Below are positions 1-8,565 of a stretch of DNA of 64,000 nucleotides, in pieces. The notes under the pieces were generated by a model. That model did not search any database and was not told the origin of the DNA. It worked only from the letters and a program-made list of their open reading frames with translations. Both the position numbers and the translations under genes were made by a program. The DNA comes from Mesorhizobium sp. Root157 (GTDB lineage Bacteria > Pseudomonadota > Alphaproteobacteria > Rhizobiales > Rhizobiaceae). The stretch is taken from the NCBI RefSeq assembly GCF_001427385.1, contig NZ_LMGJ01000004.1, positions 49,322 to 113,321 on the forward strand, read 5' to 3'. Position 1 is the first letter of the stretch. Every line of letters starts with the position of its first letter.

Positions 1-522
1 CATCTTGGTGAGTTGGCCAGAGCCTGTCGGCCCCATCAGGCCGACCATGCGCGCATAGGCGTCGATCACCGGCTTGGCCTTGTCGAAGGCATCCTGTTTG
101 CCGCCCACCATGACGGTGAGCACGCCGTTCTCCGCACCGGCCTGGCCGCCCGAAACCGGCGCGTCGAGAAAGGAAAAGCCGGCTCCCTCAGCCTTTTGGC
201 CCAATTCGCGCGCCACCTCGGCGGAAGCGGTGGTGTTGTCGATGAAGATAGCCCCCTTCTTCATGGACTTGAAGGCGCCGTCGGGGCCGCTCGTCACCGA
301 GCGAAGGTCGTCGTCATTGCCGACGCAGGAAAACACGAAGTCCTTGCCCTCGGCTGCCGCCGCCGGCGTGACCGCCAGCTTGCCGCCGTGCTGGGCAACC
401 CATTGCTCGGACTTGGCCGTGGTGCGGTTATACACGGTGACATCGTGGCCACCCTTGTTTTTCAGGTGCGCGGCCATCGGATAGCCCATCACACCAAGAC
501 CGAGGAAAGCCACTACTGCCAT
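1..522 (-). CDS. NAD(P)-dependent beta-hydroxyacid dehydrogenase (3-hydroxyisobutyrate dehydrogenase / tartronate-semialdehyde reductase family), 3' part cut by window
   Basis: The 174 visible residues start with a Rossmann dinucleotide site (GLGVMGYPMA, about residues 8-17) and contain the substrate-site motif DAPVSGGQAG near residue 125, both typical of the 3-hydroxyisobutyrate dehydrogenase family. These soluble enzymes oxidise a beta-hydroxyacid or reduce a semialdehyde with NAD(P). Members are about 290-300 residues, so the C-terminal helical domain lies beyond the window edge. The start is the ATG that directly precedes the Rossmann strand. It is the last gene of a same-strand run that begins with an amino-acid ABC importer, with about 105 bases between. 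The exact substrate cannot be decided from this fragment. Confidence 0.85.
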   Translation of the reverse strand, partial: MAVVAFLGLGVMGYPMAAHLKNKGGHDVTVYNRTTAKSEQWVAQHGGKLAVTPAAAAEGKDFVFSCVGNDDDLRSVTSGPDGAFKSMKKGAIFIDNTTASAEVARELGQKAEGAGFSFLDAPVSGGQAGAENGVLTVMVGGKQDAFDKAKPVIDAYARMVGLMGPTGSGQLTKM

Positions 523-627
523 TTTTAAATTGCCTTTCGAACGTCGGATTTCTTGACGAGAGGTCTAGGCATTGGCGCGAATTCGTCAAGACTACGTTCG
601 TTGGCCCACGATAGGTGGGAAGGCGTT

Positions 628-1458
628 TTATCGCTTCAGGTGCCGGGTGATGCGCCGTTCGATCCAGTCGATGCCATGGCGCAGCGTTTCCACGATCAGA
701 AGATAGATGATGGCCGCCCACAGATAGGACTGGAAGTCGAAGGTGCGTGAATAGGTGAGGCGGGTGATGCCCATCAGGTCGTAGACCGTGATGATGGCGA
801 CGATGGCCGATCCCTTGATCATCAGGATGACTTCGTTGCCATAGGGTCGCAACGCCACGATCAGCGCCTGCGGCAGGATGATCTTGCGCAGCGTCTGTAT
901 CTTGTGCAGGCCGAGCGAGGCAGCCCCCTCCCACTGGCCCTTCGGCACGGCCTGGATGGCGCCGCGCAGGATTTCGGCCTGGTAGGCGGCGGTATTGAGG
1001 GAGAAGGCGAAGATCGCGCAGTTGAAGGCCTCTCGGAAGAAGCTCCACAGGCCGATGGCGTCCAGTTGCGGGCGGAACGAGCCGAAGCCGTAATAGACGA
1101 GGAAGGCTTGCGCCAACAGCGGCGTGCCGCGGAAGAAATAGACATAGGCGTAGGCGAGGCTGGCTACGACCGGGTTGCGCGACATGCGGCCATAAGCGAC
1201 GGGAACCGACAATATGGCCCCGGCCACGATGGAAATGGCGACCAGCGAAATCGTGATGCCGACGCCGGAAACGTAGCCCGGAGCGTATTTCTGGAACATT
1301 TCGGTGTTCCACGCCGAAACGAGATAGGCGACAAGCCCGACGCCCAGCAGCGCCCACAGCGCGACCAGGGCAGTGCCGAGAACGCGCTGGCGCGACCACC
1401 CGTGCGGCGGCAGGGGCGGGCGCTCGACGCTGTCGGCGGTTTGCGTCGAGGCGCTCAT
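628..1458 (-). CDS. polar amino-acid ABC transporter permease (HisM-like)
   Basis: This 276-residue inner-membrane protein has several hydrophobic segments and the permease signature of the His/Glu/Gln/Arg importer family. The EAA-type loop is visible as EGAASLGLHKIQTLRKIILP in the second half. FRGTPLLAQ is the usual family motif near the middle. It would pair with the permease encoded just upstream to form the heterodimeric membrane channel. Its ATG overlaps the stop codon of that gene by four bases (ATGA), which indicates translational coupling. The long in-frame extension upstream of this ATG is a shadow of the neighbouring gene. Substrate is probably a basic or polar amino acid, by family only. 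Confidence 0.9.
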   Translation of the reverse strand: MSASTQTADSVERPPLPPHGWSRQRVLGTALVALWALLGVGLVAYLVSAWNTEMFQKYAPGYVSGVGITISLVAISIVAGAILSVPVAYGRMSRNPVVASLAYAYVYFFRGTPLLAQAFLVYYGFGSFRPQLDAIGLWSFFREAFNCAIFAFSLNTAAYQAEILRGAIQAVPKGQWEGAASLGLHKIQTLRKIILPQALIVALRPYGNEVILMIKGSAIVAIITVYDLMGITRLTYSRTFDFQSYLWAAIIYLLIVETLRHGIDWIERRITRHLKR

Positions 1459-2168
1459 CGCTGCACCTCCTGCTTGCCCACCCATCGTTCGATGGCGTTG
1501 ATGCCGATCGACGACAGGATCGCCAGGCCGAGATAGATGAGGGCGGCGATGCCGAAGAACAGGAAGGCATGCTTGGTCACGCGCGCTGCGACGCCGGCCT
1601 GCCGCAATATGTCGGTCAGCCCGATTGCTGAAACCAGCGACGTGTCCTTGAGCAGGATCAGCCACAGATTGGCAAGGCCGGGAAGCGCGATGCGGATCAA
1701 CTGCGGCAGCACCACCAGGCGCATGGTCTGGGCTTTGGAAAGGCCCACCGCGAAGCCGCCTTCATACTGTCCGTGCGGAATGGCCCTGAAGGCCGAGAGA
1801 AACACTTCGCTGGCGTAGGAGGAAAACACCACGCCGAGCGCAATCATGCCCGAGACGAAGCTGTTTACCTCTATCGCCGCGTCGGGATTGAACAGCCGCA
1901 CAACTTGCTGAATGCCGATCTGGGCGCCGTAGAAGACAAGAAACAGCGTGAGAAGCTCCGGCAGGCCGCGAAAAATGGTCGTGTAGATGTCGCCTGCCAA
2001 CCGGAGCGAACGTTCGTTCGACTGCTTGGACAGTGCGATCAGGAATCCGATGAGCAAGCCGACGGGTAAGGTGGCGAGCGCCAGACAAACGGTGATGAAC
2101 GCGCCATAGGCGATATCATCCAGCCACCCTTCCGATCCCCAGCTAAGCAGCGTCCAAACGCTCTGCAT
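1455..2168 (-). CDS. polar amino-acid ABC transporter permease (HisQ-like)
   Basis: This 237-residue membrane protein is the second permease subunit of the importer. It carries the family motif FRGLPELLTL and the EAA loop (EGGFAVGLSKAQTMRLVVLP), which docks the cytoplasmic ATPase. About five transmembrane helices are visible. It lies 115 bases downstream of the substrate-binding protein gene and overlaps the next permease by four bases, so the three form one transcription unit. No ATP-binding subunit is encoded in this run, so the transporter must borrow one or have it encoded elsewhere. Confidence 0.9.
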   Translation of the reverse strand: MQSVWTLLSWGSEGWLDDIAYGAFITVCLALATLPVGLLIGFLIALSKQSNERSLRLAGDIYTTIFRGLPELLTLFLVFYGAQIGIQQVVRLFNPDAAIEVNSFVSGMIALGVVFSSYASEVFLSAFRAIPHGQYEGGFAVGLSKAQTMRLVVLPQLIRIALPGLANLWLILLKDTSLVSAIGLTDILRQAGVAARVTKHAFLFFGIAALIYLGLAILSSIGINAIERWVGKQEVQR

Positions 2169-2283
2169 TGGTCGGCCGTCCTCCCCCGATGATCATCCCG
2201 AGCCACGCTGTGCCGTCAGGCGCGCGTGGTTATTGTTATTGTGCGAACGGCGGGAAATTCCCGCCGCTCGCCTTTCCTTCGGC

Positions 2284-3060
2284 TTAACCGCCGTAAACGT
2301 CGAACTTGAAGTATTTGTCGTTGATTTCCTTGTATTTTCCGTTCGCGCGGATGGCGTCGATTGCCGCGTTGAACTGGTCGCGAAGTTCGGTCTCGCCCTT
2401 GCGGATGGCGATGCCGGCGCCGGGGCCGTGGATATCTTCGACAGGCGTGATCGTTCCCACCAGCTTGCAGCAGGCGCCGTCCGGAGAATCCAGCCACTGG
2501 GAGAGCACCACGATATCGTCATTGACGGCGTCGAGGCGTCCGTTGGCGAGGTCGAGCTGGTATTCCTGCGCTGTCGGATAGGGCTTGACGGTGCTGTCGG
2601 TATAGGTCGCCGACGAATAGTTGAAGTGGGTGGTCGAAGCCTGCACCCCGATGGTCTTGCCGGCGAGGTCTTCCTTGGTAACGCCCTTCAGGTCGCTGTC
2701 CTTCGGTGCCGCGATGGCCGGCGGGGTGTTGTAGTACTTGTTGGTGAAGTCGACCTTTTCCTTGCGTTCTGGCGTGATCGACATGGATGCGATGATGGCG
2801 TCGAACTTGCCGGCCTGGAGCGCTGGAATGATGCCGTCCCAATCCTGCGCGATGAACTCGCACTTGACCTTCATCTCGTCGCACAGCGCCTGTGCGATAT
2901 CGACGTCGAAGCCTTCCAGCTTGCCGTCTGCGGTCAGGTTGTTGAATGGGGGATAGGCGCCTTCCGTGCCGATCTTGACAACTTTTTCCTGGGCCTGGGC
3001 TGTGCCCAGGGCCAGCAGCGCGGCGGATGCCGCAAGTGCGATACGCATTGCAATACGCAT
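2284..3060 (-). CDS. periplasmic polar amino-acid binding protein (family 3 extracellular solute-binding protein)
   Basis: The 258-residue product starts with a Sec signal peptide ending at AQA (about residue 23). It then has the family 3 binding-protein fold: the early KIGTEGAYPPFN motif, the signature GFDVDIAQALC, and DGIIPALQAGKFDAIIASM. These proteins capture an amino acid in the periplasm and deliver it to the HisQ/HisM permeases, which are encoded next on the same strand. The start was set at the ATG heading the signal peptide; a second ATG four codons later would also give a full signal. Similarity of motif pattern suggests a lysine/arginine/ornithine or histidine type, but the ligand is not proven. 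Confidence 0.9.
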   Translation of the reverse strand: MRIAMRIALAASAALLALGTAQAQEKVVKIGTEGAYPPFNNLTADGKLEGFDVDIAQALCDEMKVKCEFIAQDWDGIIPALQAGKFDAIIASMSITPERKEKVDFTNKYYNTPPAIAAPKDSDLKGVTKEDLAGKTIGVQASTTHFNYSSATYTDSTVKPYPTAQEYQLDLANGRLDAVNDDIVVLSQWLDSPDGACCKLVGTITPVEDIHGPGAGIAIRKGETELRDQFNAAIDAIRANGKYKEINDKYFKFDVYGG

Positions 3061-3262
3061 AGTAGTCCTCTCTGCCTGAAACCAGGATGTCGTGAACCGA
3101 CTTCCCTTGGGGCGATCCTCCCGACCGCCCGCTGGGCGGATACTCCCATTGTTTTCAGCAGGAAAGCAACTGCAAAACCGATCTGCCAATACCCTTGAAC
3201 CGCTTTGCCAATGATCGTGAAGGGCGCAAATGGCCGGGCGAGCAGGTGCCGTAAGGGAAGCT

Positions 3263-3784
3263 TCAGGCGCTCCGAGCGCCCTTCAAGCCGCTGGCCTGTT
3301 CGACGAAGTCGGCTATCGACGTGATGTCGTCGAGGTCGAACACCGGCAGCCTCTCTTGCGGTTGCGGATGGTCGGCGGCGACCGCCACGATGTGAGGGTC
3401 ATTGTCCGCCAGCGGCGTCCGGTCCTTGCCTTGCAGCCGCCGGGCCTCGATCTTGAGATGGGTCTCGCGCTTGTAGCCCTCGACCAGCACGATGTCGCTC
3501 GGTGCAAGCCGCGCCAGGATGGTGCCCAGCGCCGGCTCGGTTTCCGATCCCAATTCGTGCATCAGCGCCCAGCGGCGGCCCGAAACGATGGCCACTTCCG
3601 AAGCTCCCGCCTTGCGGTGGCGAAAGCTGTCTGTGCCTTCCTTGTCGATGTCGAAGTCGTGGTGGGCATGCTTGACCGTGGCCACCTTCCAGCCGCGCGA
3701 CACCAGTTCCGTGACAAGGCGTTCCGTCAGTGTCGTCTTGCCGGAGTTTTTCCAGCCGGTGATGCCGAAAACGCGTTGGGTCAT
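3263..3784 (-). CDS. mobB: molybdopterin-guanine dinucleotide biosynthesis adaptor protein MobB
   Basis: The 173-residue product has a P-loop at its N-terminus (GWKNSGKTT, residues 10-18), followed by the MobB pattern VKHAHHDFDID and DSFRHRKAGA. MobB is a GTP-binding protein that assists MobA in attaching GMP to molybdopterin in the cytoplasm. The length matches the family. The start was placed at the ATG four residues before the first beta strand, because the upstream in-frame extension reads as noncoding. MoaA of the same cofactor pathway is encoded on the same strand about 1.1 kb upstream, with a DMT exporter gene between them. MobA is not in the window. Confidence 0.92.
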   Translation of the reverse strand: MTQRVFGITGWKNSGKTTLTERLVTELVSRGWKVATVKHAHHDFDIDKEGTDSFRHRKAGASEVAIVSGRRWALMHELGSETEPALGTILARLAPSDIVLVEGYKRETHLKIEARRLQGKDRTPLADNDPHIVAVAADHPQPQERLPVFDLDDITSIADFVEQASGLKGARSA

Positions 3785-3836
3785 GAACTGCGGCTTTCCA
3801 ATCGTCTCTCCGCCCATCGATGGTGCTGGTCGGAGC

Positions 3837-4757
3837 CTATATGCCGTCCGGCGCCATGCTCGGTCCAGTGCTCTCGGCGGCGGTCCGGTGCTTGCCCACC
3901 ACCCGTTCGCGATAAAGCGTATAGAGGCCGGATGCCACGATGAAGATCGCACCTGCAATCATCGGCAGATCGGGGATCTCGGAAAAGATCACGATGCCAA
4001 GCACGATGGACCACAGCAGGGACGTGTAGCGGAACGGCGCGATGAACGACATTTCACCGGTTCGCGTGGCCATGATGATGAAGTGATAGCCGAACAGCAG
4101 CAGTATCGCCGCGAGCATCAGGTACAACGTGCTGCTCGTGGTCATCGGCGTCCAGCCGCCCATCGGAGAAACCAGCGCAATGCCTGTGAGGGTCACGGCG
4201 ATGGACGTCACGAATGAGACCAGCAACGTCGGAATGTTGGATGGCAGCTTGGACGTGATCAGGTCGCGGATCGTGCAGAAGCCGACGCACAGCAAGGCCA
4301 TGAGCGAATAGGCGCTGAAGCCCTCGAAACCCGGCCGCACGATGATGAGGACGCCGACGAACCCCGCCATGATCGCCAGCCAGCGCCGCCAGCCAACCCC
4401 TTCGCCCAGGAACATCGCCGCTCCCATGGTGATGGTCAGAGGCAAGGCCTGCAGCACAGCTGAAACGTTGGCGATCGGCAGGTGCGCGAGCGCGATGAGA
4501 AAGGAGACCGTCGCAGCCGCTTCACAGGCCGCGCGGACCGCTACGATAGGCTGCATGGTCAGGCGAGGATTGGCGAACGCACCGTTACGCCAGGCAAGAA
4601 TGCAGACGAACAGCGTTGCGAAGAGGCCGCGCACGACCATCACTTGTGCCATGTTCATCGATTCCGACGAGAACTTGGTGATCGCGTCATTGCTCGTGAA
4701 GGCGATCATGGAGACGACCATGAACACGGCGCCGCGCAGGTTCGGGGATAAGGGCAA
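3837..4757 (-). CDS. DMT-superfamily (EamA) transporter
   Basis: This 306-residue protein is almost entirely hydrophobic with about ten transmembrane helices arranged as two EamA repeats, the usual size and plan of drug/metabolite exporters. It starts with a short cytoplasmic tail and the first helix at about residues 8-28. It lies between mobB and moaA on the same strand, 52 bases before mobB, but nothing in the family links it to molybdenum. A second, unrelated-in-detail EamA protein is encoded at 37.1-38.1 kb. The substrate cannot be inferred. Confidence 0.85.
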   Translation of the reverse strand: MPLSPNLRGAVFMVVSMIAFTSNDAITKFSSESMNMAQVMVVRGLFATLFVCILAWRNGAFANPRLTMQPIVAVRAACEAAATVSFLIALAHLPIANVSAVLQALPLTITMGAAMFLGEGVGWRRWLAIMAGFVGVLIIVRPGFEGFSAYSLMALLCVGFCTIRDLITSKLPSNIPTLLVSFVTSIAVTLTGIALVSPMGGWTPMTTSSTLYLMLAAILLLFGYHFIIMATRTGEMSFIAPFRYTSLLWSIVLGIVIFSEIPDLPMIAGAIFIVASGLYTLYRERVVGKHRTAAESTGPSMAPDGI

Positions 4758-4869
4758 GAGATGTCCTCATTCTTCAGCCTCGGAGGCTGTAGCAGCTACG
4801 CAAAAAACAGCAATGCCAAACGGCTGGACCAGCAGGCGGCGCCGGCTTGCACAAATCGAATGCGGAAAA

Positions 4870-5874
4870 TCAGCCGCCGGTCACGCTCATGTGGCGCGAC
4901 ACCGACGGGCGATTGGTGCGCCTGTCTATGACGAAGTCGTGGCCCTTGGGCTTGCGGCCGATCGCCTCGTCGATGGCTGCGGCGACAAGTGCGTTGCCCT
5001 CCGAGGCGCGCAGCGGCGCGCGCAGGTCCGCCGCATCCTCCTGGCCGAGGCACATATAGAGCGTACCGGTGCAGGTGAGGCGCACGCGATTGCAGCTTTC
5101 GCAGAAATTGTGCGTCATCGGGGTGATGAAGCCCAGTCGTCCGCCGGTCTCGGCCACCTCGACATAACGGGCAGGGCCGCCGGTCTTGTAGGGAATGTCC
5201 TTCAGCGTGAACTGCTTTTCGAGGTCGGCCCTCAGGAGCGACAACGGCAGGTACTGGTCGGTTCGGTCCTCGTCGATCTCGCCCATCGGCATGGTTTCGA
5301 TGACGGTCAAATCCATGCCGCGCCCATGCGCCCAGCGCAGCATGTCAGGCAGTTCGATATCGTTGAAGCCCTTGAGCGCCACGGCATTGAGCTTCACCTT
5401 CAGCCCTGCCGCCTGAGCCGCATCGATGCCGGCCATCACCTTGTCCAGATGGCCCCAGCGGGTGATCGCATGGAACTTGTCGGCATCGAGCGTATCCAGC
5501 GAGACGTTGATGCGCTTCACGCCGGCATCGGCCAACTCGTCGGCGTAGCGTGCGAGTTGCGAGCCGTTGGTGGTCAGCGTCAGTTCTTCCAAGGCGCCGC
5601 TTTTGAGATGCCGCGACAGTTCATGCACAAGATGCATGATGTTCTTGCGCACCAGCGGCTCGCCGCCGGTCAGGCGCAGCCTGCGCACGCCCTTTTCGAT
5701 GAAGACGGTGCAGAGCCGATCCAACTCCTCAAGCGAAAGAAGATCCTTCTTCGGCAGGAACGCCATGTCTTCCGACATGCAGTAGACGCAGCGGAAATCG
5801 CACCGGTCGGTGACTGACACCCTCAGGTAGCTGATGGTACGACCAAAAGGGTCGATCATGTCCGTTTGCGGCAT
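4870..5874 (-). CDS. moaA: GTP 3',8-cyclase MoaA
   Basis: The 334-residue radical-SAM enzyme has the N-terminal iron-sulfur motif C25-x3-C29-x2-C32 ([10 protein letters not shown]). It also has the C-terminal cluster motif [13 protein letters not shown] and ends in Gly-Gly, which MoaA needs for activity. It carries out the first step of molybdenum cofactor synthesis, rearranging GTP to 3',8-cyclo-GTP in the cytoplasm. [11 protein letters not shown] is the SAM-binding region. The start is the ATG five codons before MIDPFGR; the latter methionine is an alternative. It is divergent from the DUF971 gene, with a 206-base shared upstream region. Confidence 0.96.
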   Translation of the reverse strand: MPQTDMIDPFGRTISYLRVSVTDRCDFRCVYCMSEDMAFLPKKDLLSLEELDRLCTVFIEKGVRRLRLTGGEPLVRKNIMHLVHELSRHLKSGALEELTLTTNGSQLARYADELADAGVKRINVSLDTLDADKFHAITRWGHLDKVMAGIDAAQAAGLKVKLNAVALKGFNDIELPDMLRWAHGRGMDLTVIETMPMGEIDEDRTDQYLPLSLLRADLEKQFTLKDIPYKTGGPARYVEVAETGGRLGFITPMTHNFCESCNRVRLTCTGTLYMCLGQEDAADLRAPLRASEGNALVAAAIDEAIGRKPKGHDFVIDRRTNRPSVSRHMSVTGG

Positions 5875-6080
5875 TTCCGGCCTCCGCGTCACGTCGGCAG
5901 GCGCGAACGTGCAATAAGCGTTGTATATGCCTATGTGATACGAACCGCCATGCCGTTCAAGATAGTTTCCTGGCGCAGAAGCGTCATATTGTCGTTGTTC
6001 CAGGGAAGCGGCAGCGTTGGACGAGCCTTTCCTTCGCCGGAAAAGGAGCGTAGGACCCACACGAATCCGGACCTTTTGCC

Positions 6081-6434
6081 ATGACTGCACCCACTGAACT
6101 CAGGGTCTCCAAGGACCGCAAGCTGCTCACGGTGACCTTCCCGGGCCACCAGGCGATGGAATTGCCGGCGGAGATGCTGCGCGTATTGTCGCCGTCGGCG
6201 GAGGTGCAGGGCCATTCACCCGAACAGCGCGTCACCGTGCCCGGCAAGCGCAACGTTGCGATCCGCAAGATCGATCCGGTCGGCAACTACGCCGTGCGCA
6301 TCACTTTCGACGATTTCCACGACACCGGCATCTTCACCTGGGATTACCTCCACACGCTCGGTCACGAGAAGGACGAGCGCTGGCAAGGCTATCTCTCAGA
6401 GTTGCAGGAAAAAGGCTTGGGCCGCGATCATTGA
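6081..6434 (+). CDS. DUF971 family protein
   Basis: This 117-residue protein matches the DUF971 family, whose domain also forms the N-terminus of gamma-butyrobetaine hydroxylases. The pattern W-D-Y-L-H-T-L-G-H near residue 90 and the opening [15 protein letters not shown] are characteristic. Alphaproteobacterial members are small soluble proteins often linked to iron-sulfur or molybdenum cofactor genes, which agrees with the divergent moaA, but the function is not established. The start ATG is the first in frame and gives the standard length. Downstream lies a perfect 19-base palindrome and then the convergent marR gene. Confidence 0.85.
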   Translation: MTAPTELRVSKDRKLLTVTFPGHQAMELPAEMLRVLSPSAEVQGHSPEQRVTVPGKRNVAIRKIDPVGNYAVRITFDDFHDTGIFTWDYLHTLGHEKDERWQGYLSELQEKGLGRDH

Positions 6435-6441
6435 AACCAGA

Positions 6442-6460
6442 ATTGTTCTGCTAGAACAAT
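6442..6460. promoter_or_regulatory. perfect 19-base palindrome (ATTGTTCT-GCT-AGAACAAT)
   Basis: Two 8-base arms repeat perfectly around a 3-base centre in the short gap between two convergent genes. As a hairpin it is A/T-rich with a very small loop and no following T-run, so it is a poor terminator. As a duplex it looks like a dimer-binding site and shares the GTTC/GAAC core with the MarR operators 500 bases away, although the spacing differs. Function is unknown. Confidence 0.45.
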
Positions 6461-6508
6461 AGGTTGGATACTCGTCCTGACTCAATGTAAGAGCGTGGTT
6501 GACGCGCT

Positions 6509-6961
6509 TCAGCTTCCGTTCAGCGCTTCGGAAACCTTGCGCATATGGTCGCCGATCAGGTCGCATTGATCGGGCGTCGACTGGCTCATCGCCACCTCGA
6601 TCAACTCGGAATGGATCTTCAGCGCGTCCATCAAAAGCGCCGTGCCGGTCTCGGTCAGTGCAAGCCTGAGGATGCGCTTGTCCTTGGCGTCGCTCTCGCG
6701 CAGCACGAGTCCGCGCTTTTCCAGTTGCGGCAACAGCATGGTGATGTTGGAGCGCCCGACCAGAAGCTTGCGCGCAAGCTCGTGCTGCGACATGCCGGGA
6801 TGCCGGTAAAGGTTCATCAGCACGTCGAGTTGCGCCGGCTTCAAATCCAGCGGTGCAAGCTTCGCCGCCAGCGTGCGCTCCAGCGCATGGCAAGCGCGCG
6901 CCACCGCCACCCAGTTGCGAAAGCGCGGATTGTCCCACGGCAAGTCTTGTTTATTGTTCAT
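6509..6961 (-). CDS. MarR-family transcriptional regulator
   Basis: The 150-residue protein has the MarR winged-helix plan: an N-terminal dimerisation helix, a recognition helix region around residues 57-80 (SQHELARKLLVGRSNITMLL), the wing with the DKRILRLALTETG motif, and a C-terminal helix. MarR proteins are dimeric repressors released by small ligands. The gene is divergent from an alpha/beta hydrolase, and a perfect palindrome overlaps its own start codon, which indicates autorepression. No Shine-Dalgarno sequence precedes the ATG, and a candidate -10 lies only about 14 bases upstream, so the transcript could be leaderless. The likely inducer is a substrate of the neighbouring hydrolase, by inference. 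Confidence 0.9.
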   Translation of the reverse strand: MNNKQDLPWDNPRFRNWVAVARACHALERTLAAKLAPLDLKPAQLDVLMNLYRHPGMSQHELARKLLVGRSNITMLLPQLEKRGLVLRESDAKDKRILRLALTETGTALLMDALKIHSELIEVAMSQSTPDQCDLIGDHMRKVSEALNGS

Positions 6962-6989
6962 GTTTGAACTAATATGTTCACTGCTGAAC
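6947..6989 (+). promoter_or_regulatory. promoter with twin MarR-type operators (GTTCA-N4-TGAAC x2)
   Basis: A promoter facing the hydrolase reads TTGTTT (6947-6952), 17 bases, TAATAT (6970-6975). One palindrome, GTTCATGTTTGAAC (6956-6969), fills the spacer and overlaps the marR start codon. A second, GTTCACTGCTGAAC (6976-6989), follows the -10 directly. Both have perfect 5-base arms around 4 bases, and their centres are exactly 20 bases apart, about two helical turns. This layout fits repression of both divergent genes by the adjacent MarR protein. Confidence 0.75.
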
Positions 6990-7009
6990 GAGTTTCAGGG
7001 ATCCGCACT

Positions 7010-7918
7010 ATGACACCGTTTCGATTGAAGGTCATCCGCGGCATGTTCGGCGTCGGCGAGCGCGTTGCGCCGTCGCTCACCGGCCGCGCCGCCTTCGCAT
7101 TGTTCTGCCGTACGCCAAGCGTCAAGCGTCTCACACTGGGCGAGCGCCGCGCCGTCCTGAGTGCGTCAGACTTCATGACCGAAGCGCGCCACCACCGTCT
7201 CAAAACCAGGGCCGGCTGCATCGTGGCGCATGAATTCCGCCCGCAGCCGGGCAGGGCGCGCGGCGGCACCATTTTGGTCCTTCACGGCTGGCGCTCGCGC
7301 ACCGAATATATGCGCGCCTTGATCGAAGGCTATCGCGAGGCCGGCTACAAGGTCGTCTCGCTCGATCTGCCTGGTCATGGTCAGTCTGCCGGCCGCCGCC
7401 TGACCGTGGTCAACGCGGTCGAGGCTGTTTGCCTTGTCGCAGACTGGTTCGGCCCGTTCGAGGCGGTGGTCGGCCATTCCTTTGGCGGTGCGGTTGCGGT
7501 GAACGCTGCCGTCGGGTCGATCCCCGGGCTGGCGCCGTTGGCCACCAAGCGCCTGGTCCTTGTTGCGGCTCCAAGTTCGCTGCCCAAGGTGTTTGACGGC
7601 TTCAGCCAGATGCTCAATGTCGGGCCGCGCTCGCAAACCGTTATGGCCGGGCGCGTTGAGCGCATTTCCGGGCGGCCTCTGTCCGATTTCCTGGGCGACC
7701 GCCAACTTGCCGGTTCGTCCCTTCCGACGCTGGTGATCCACGCGCCGGATGATCGTGAAGTGTCTGCCGAGCAGGCCAGGCTCTATGCCGCGGCAGGTGA
7801 GCATGTAGAGCTGTATTGGGCCAAGGGACTCGGCCATCGCCGCATCCTTTCCGACCCTGCCGTGGTCGAGCGCGCCGTGGCCTTTGTCCAGCCGGCGGCG
7901 AAGGCTGTGCTTCACTGA
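7010..7918 (+). CDS. alpha/beta hydrolase
   Basis: The 302-residue product has the alpha/beta hydrolase core: an oxyanion region LHGW, the nucleophile elbow GHSFG with Ser157, an acid near Asp247-248 (APDDREV) and His276 (GLGHRRIL). It probably hydrolyses an ester or similar bond in the cytoplasm; no signal peptide is seen. The start at 7010 is preferred because it has AGGGA nine bases upstream. The earlier in-frame ATG at 6974 lies inside the -10 and operator. Expression is probably controlled by the divergent MarR protein through two operators. Its 3' end meets the convergent rhodanese gene after four bases. Confidence 0.88.
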   Translation: MTPFRLKVIRGMFGVGERVAPSLTGRAAFALFCRTPSVKRLTLGERRAVLSASDFMTEARHHRLKTRAGCIVAHEFRPQPGRARGGTILVLHGWRSRTEYMRALIEGYREAGYKVVSLDLPGHGQSAGRRLTVVNAVEAVCLVADWFGPFEAVVGHSFGGAVAVNAAVGSIPGLAPLATKRLVLVAAPSSLPKVFDGFSQMLNVGPRSQTVMAGRVERISGRPLSDFLGDRQLAGSSLPTLVIHAPDDREVSAEQARLYAAAGEHVELYWAKGLGHRRILSDPAVVERAVAFVQPAAKAVLH

Positions 7919-7922
7919 AGCG

Positions 7923-8339
7923 TCACTTCTTCTTGGCCGGTTCGATGGGCAGGCCCGCTTCCTTCCATGCGGTGAAGCCGCCGAGGATATGCTTGACCGG
8001 CTCCAGCCCCATGTCTTGCGCTGTCTTGGTGGCAAGGGCCGAGCGCCAGCCGCCGGCGCAGAAGAACACGAACGATTTTCCCGATGCGAAGAACGGCTTG
8101 TGGTACGGGCTTTCCGGATCGATCCAGAACTCCAGCATGCCGCGCGTACAGTGCCTGGCGCCCGGAATATTGCCGTCGCGTTCGATCTCGCGCGGGTCGC
8201 GCAGGTCGACGAATATCGTGCCCTCGTCATCGAGCAGCGCGGCTGCCTCGTCCGGCGAAACTGCCTCGATCTCGGCGTTCGCCTCATCGAGCATTTCGCG
8301 AAAACCTCTTCTCATTTCAGACGCCTCTCGACTCTCCAC
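7923..8339 (-). CDS. rhodanese-like domain protein
   Basis: This 138-residue single-domain protein has the rhodanese fold with a catalytic loop CAGGWRS (Cys94). The flanking motifs are FVDLRDPREIERDGNIPGA and the terminal GGFTAWKEAGLP. Rhodaneses move sulfane sulfur onto a thiol acceptor through a persulfide on the loop cysteine. Here the loop has six residues, the short type typical of sulfurtransferases rather than phosphatases. Starts at 8339 or at the MRRGF methionine (8312) are both possible. No operon partner is visible: it is convergent with the hydrolase and divergent from the L,D-transpeptidase. Confidence 0.88.
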   Translation of the reverse strand: MESREASEMRRGFREMLDEANAEIEAVSPDEAAALLDDEGTIFVDLRDPREIERDGNIPGARHCTRGMLEFWIDPESPYHKPFFASGKSFVFFCAGGWRSALATKTAQDMGLEPVKHILGGFTAWKEAGLPIEPAKKK

Positions 8340-8565
8340 GCTTCACGATAAGTTGCACATCGCAGGCTGCCCCGCCATTCGACGAAGGAGACAAATCAAG
8401 GGCAATTGTTGGTGCAGCCAATGTGCAACAGCGCCGCGAAATTCATCAAAGCTTAACCAAATCGGGGTGAATCAGTATATCTACGCCTTACATGCGCCAC
8501 CCACGGGGCTGAAAGTCTCGACGGGCAACAAACGGGGTCCGGACGAACTCCGGAGCGGGTGATCC

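Noticed and set aside
4342..5817. 491-codon frame opposite the EamA and moaA genes
   Set aside because: It spans two real genes and their gap, which a real gene would not do.
6974..7009. Upstream ATG for the alpha/beta hydrolase
   Set aside because: It lies in the -10 and second operator and has no ribosome site; the ATG at 7010 has both.
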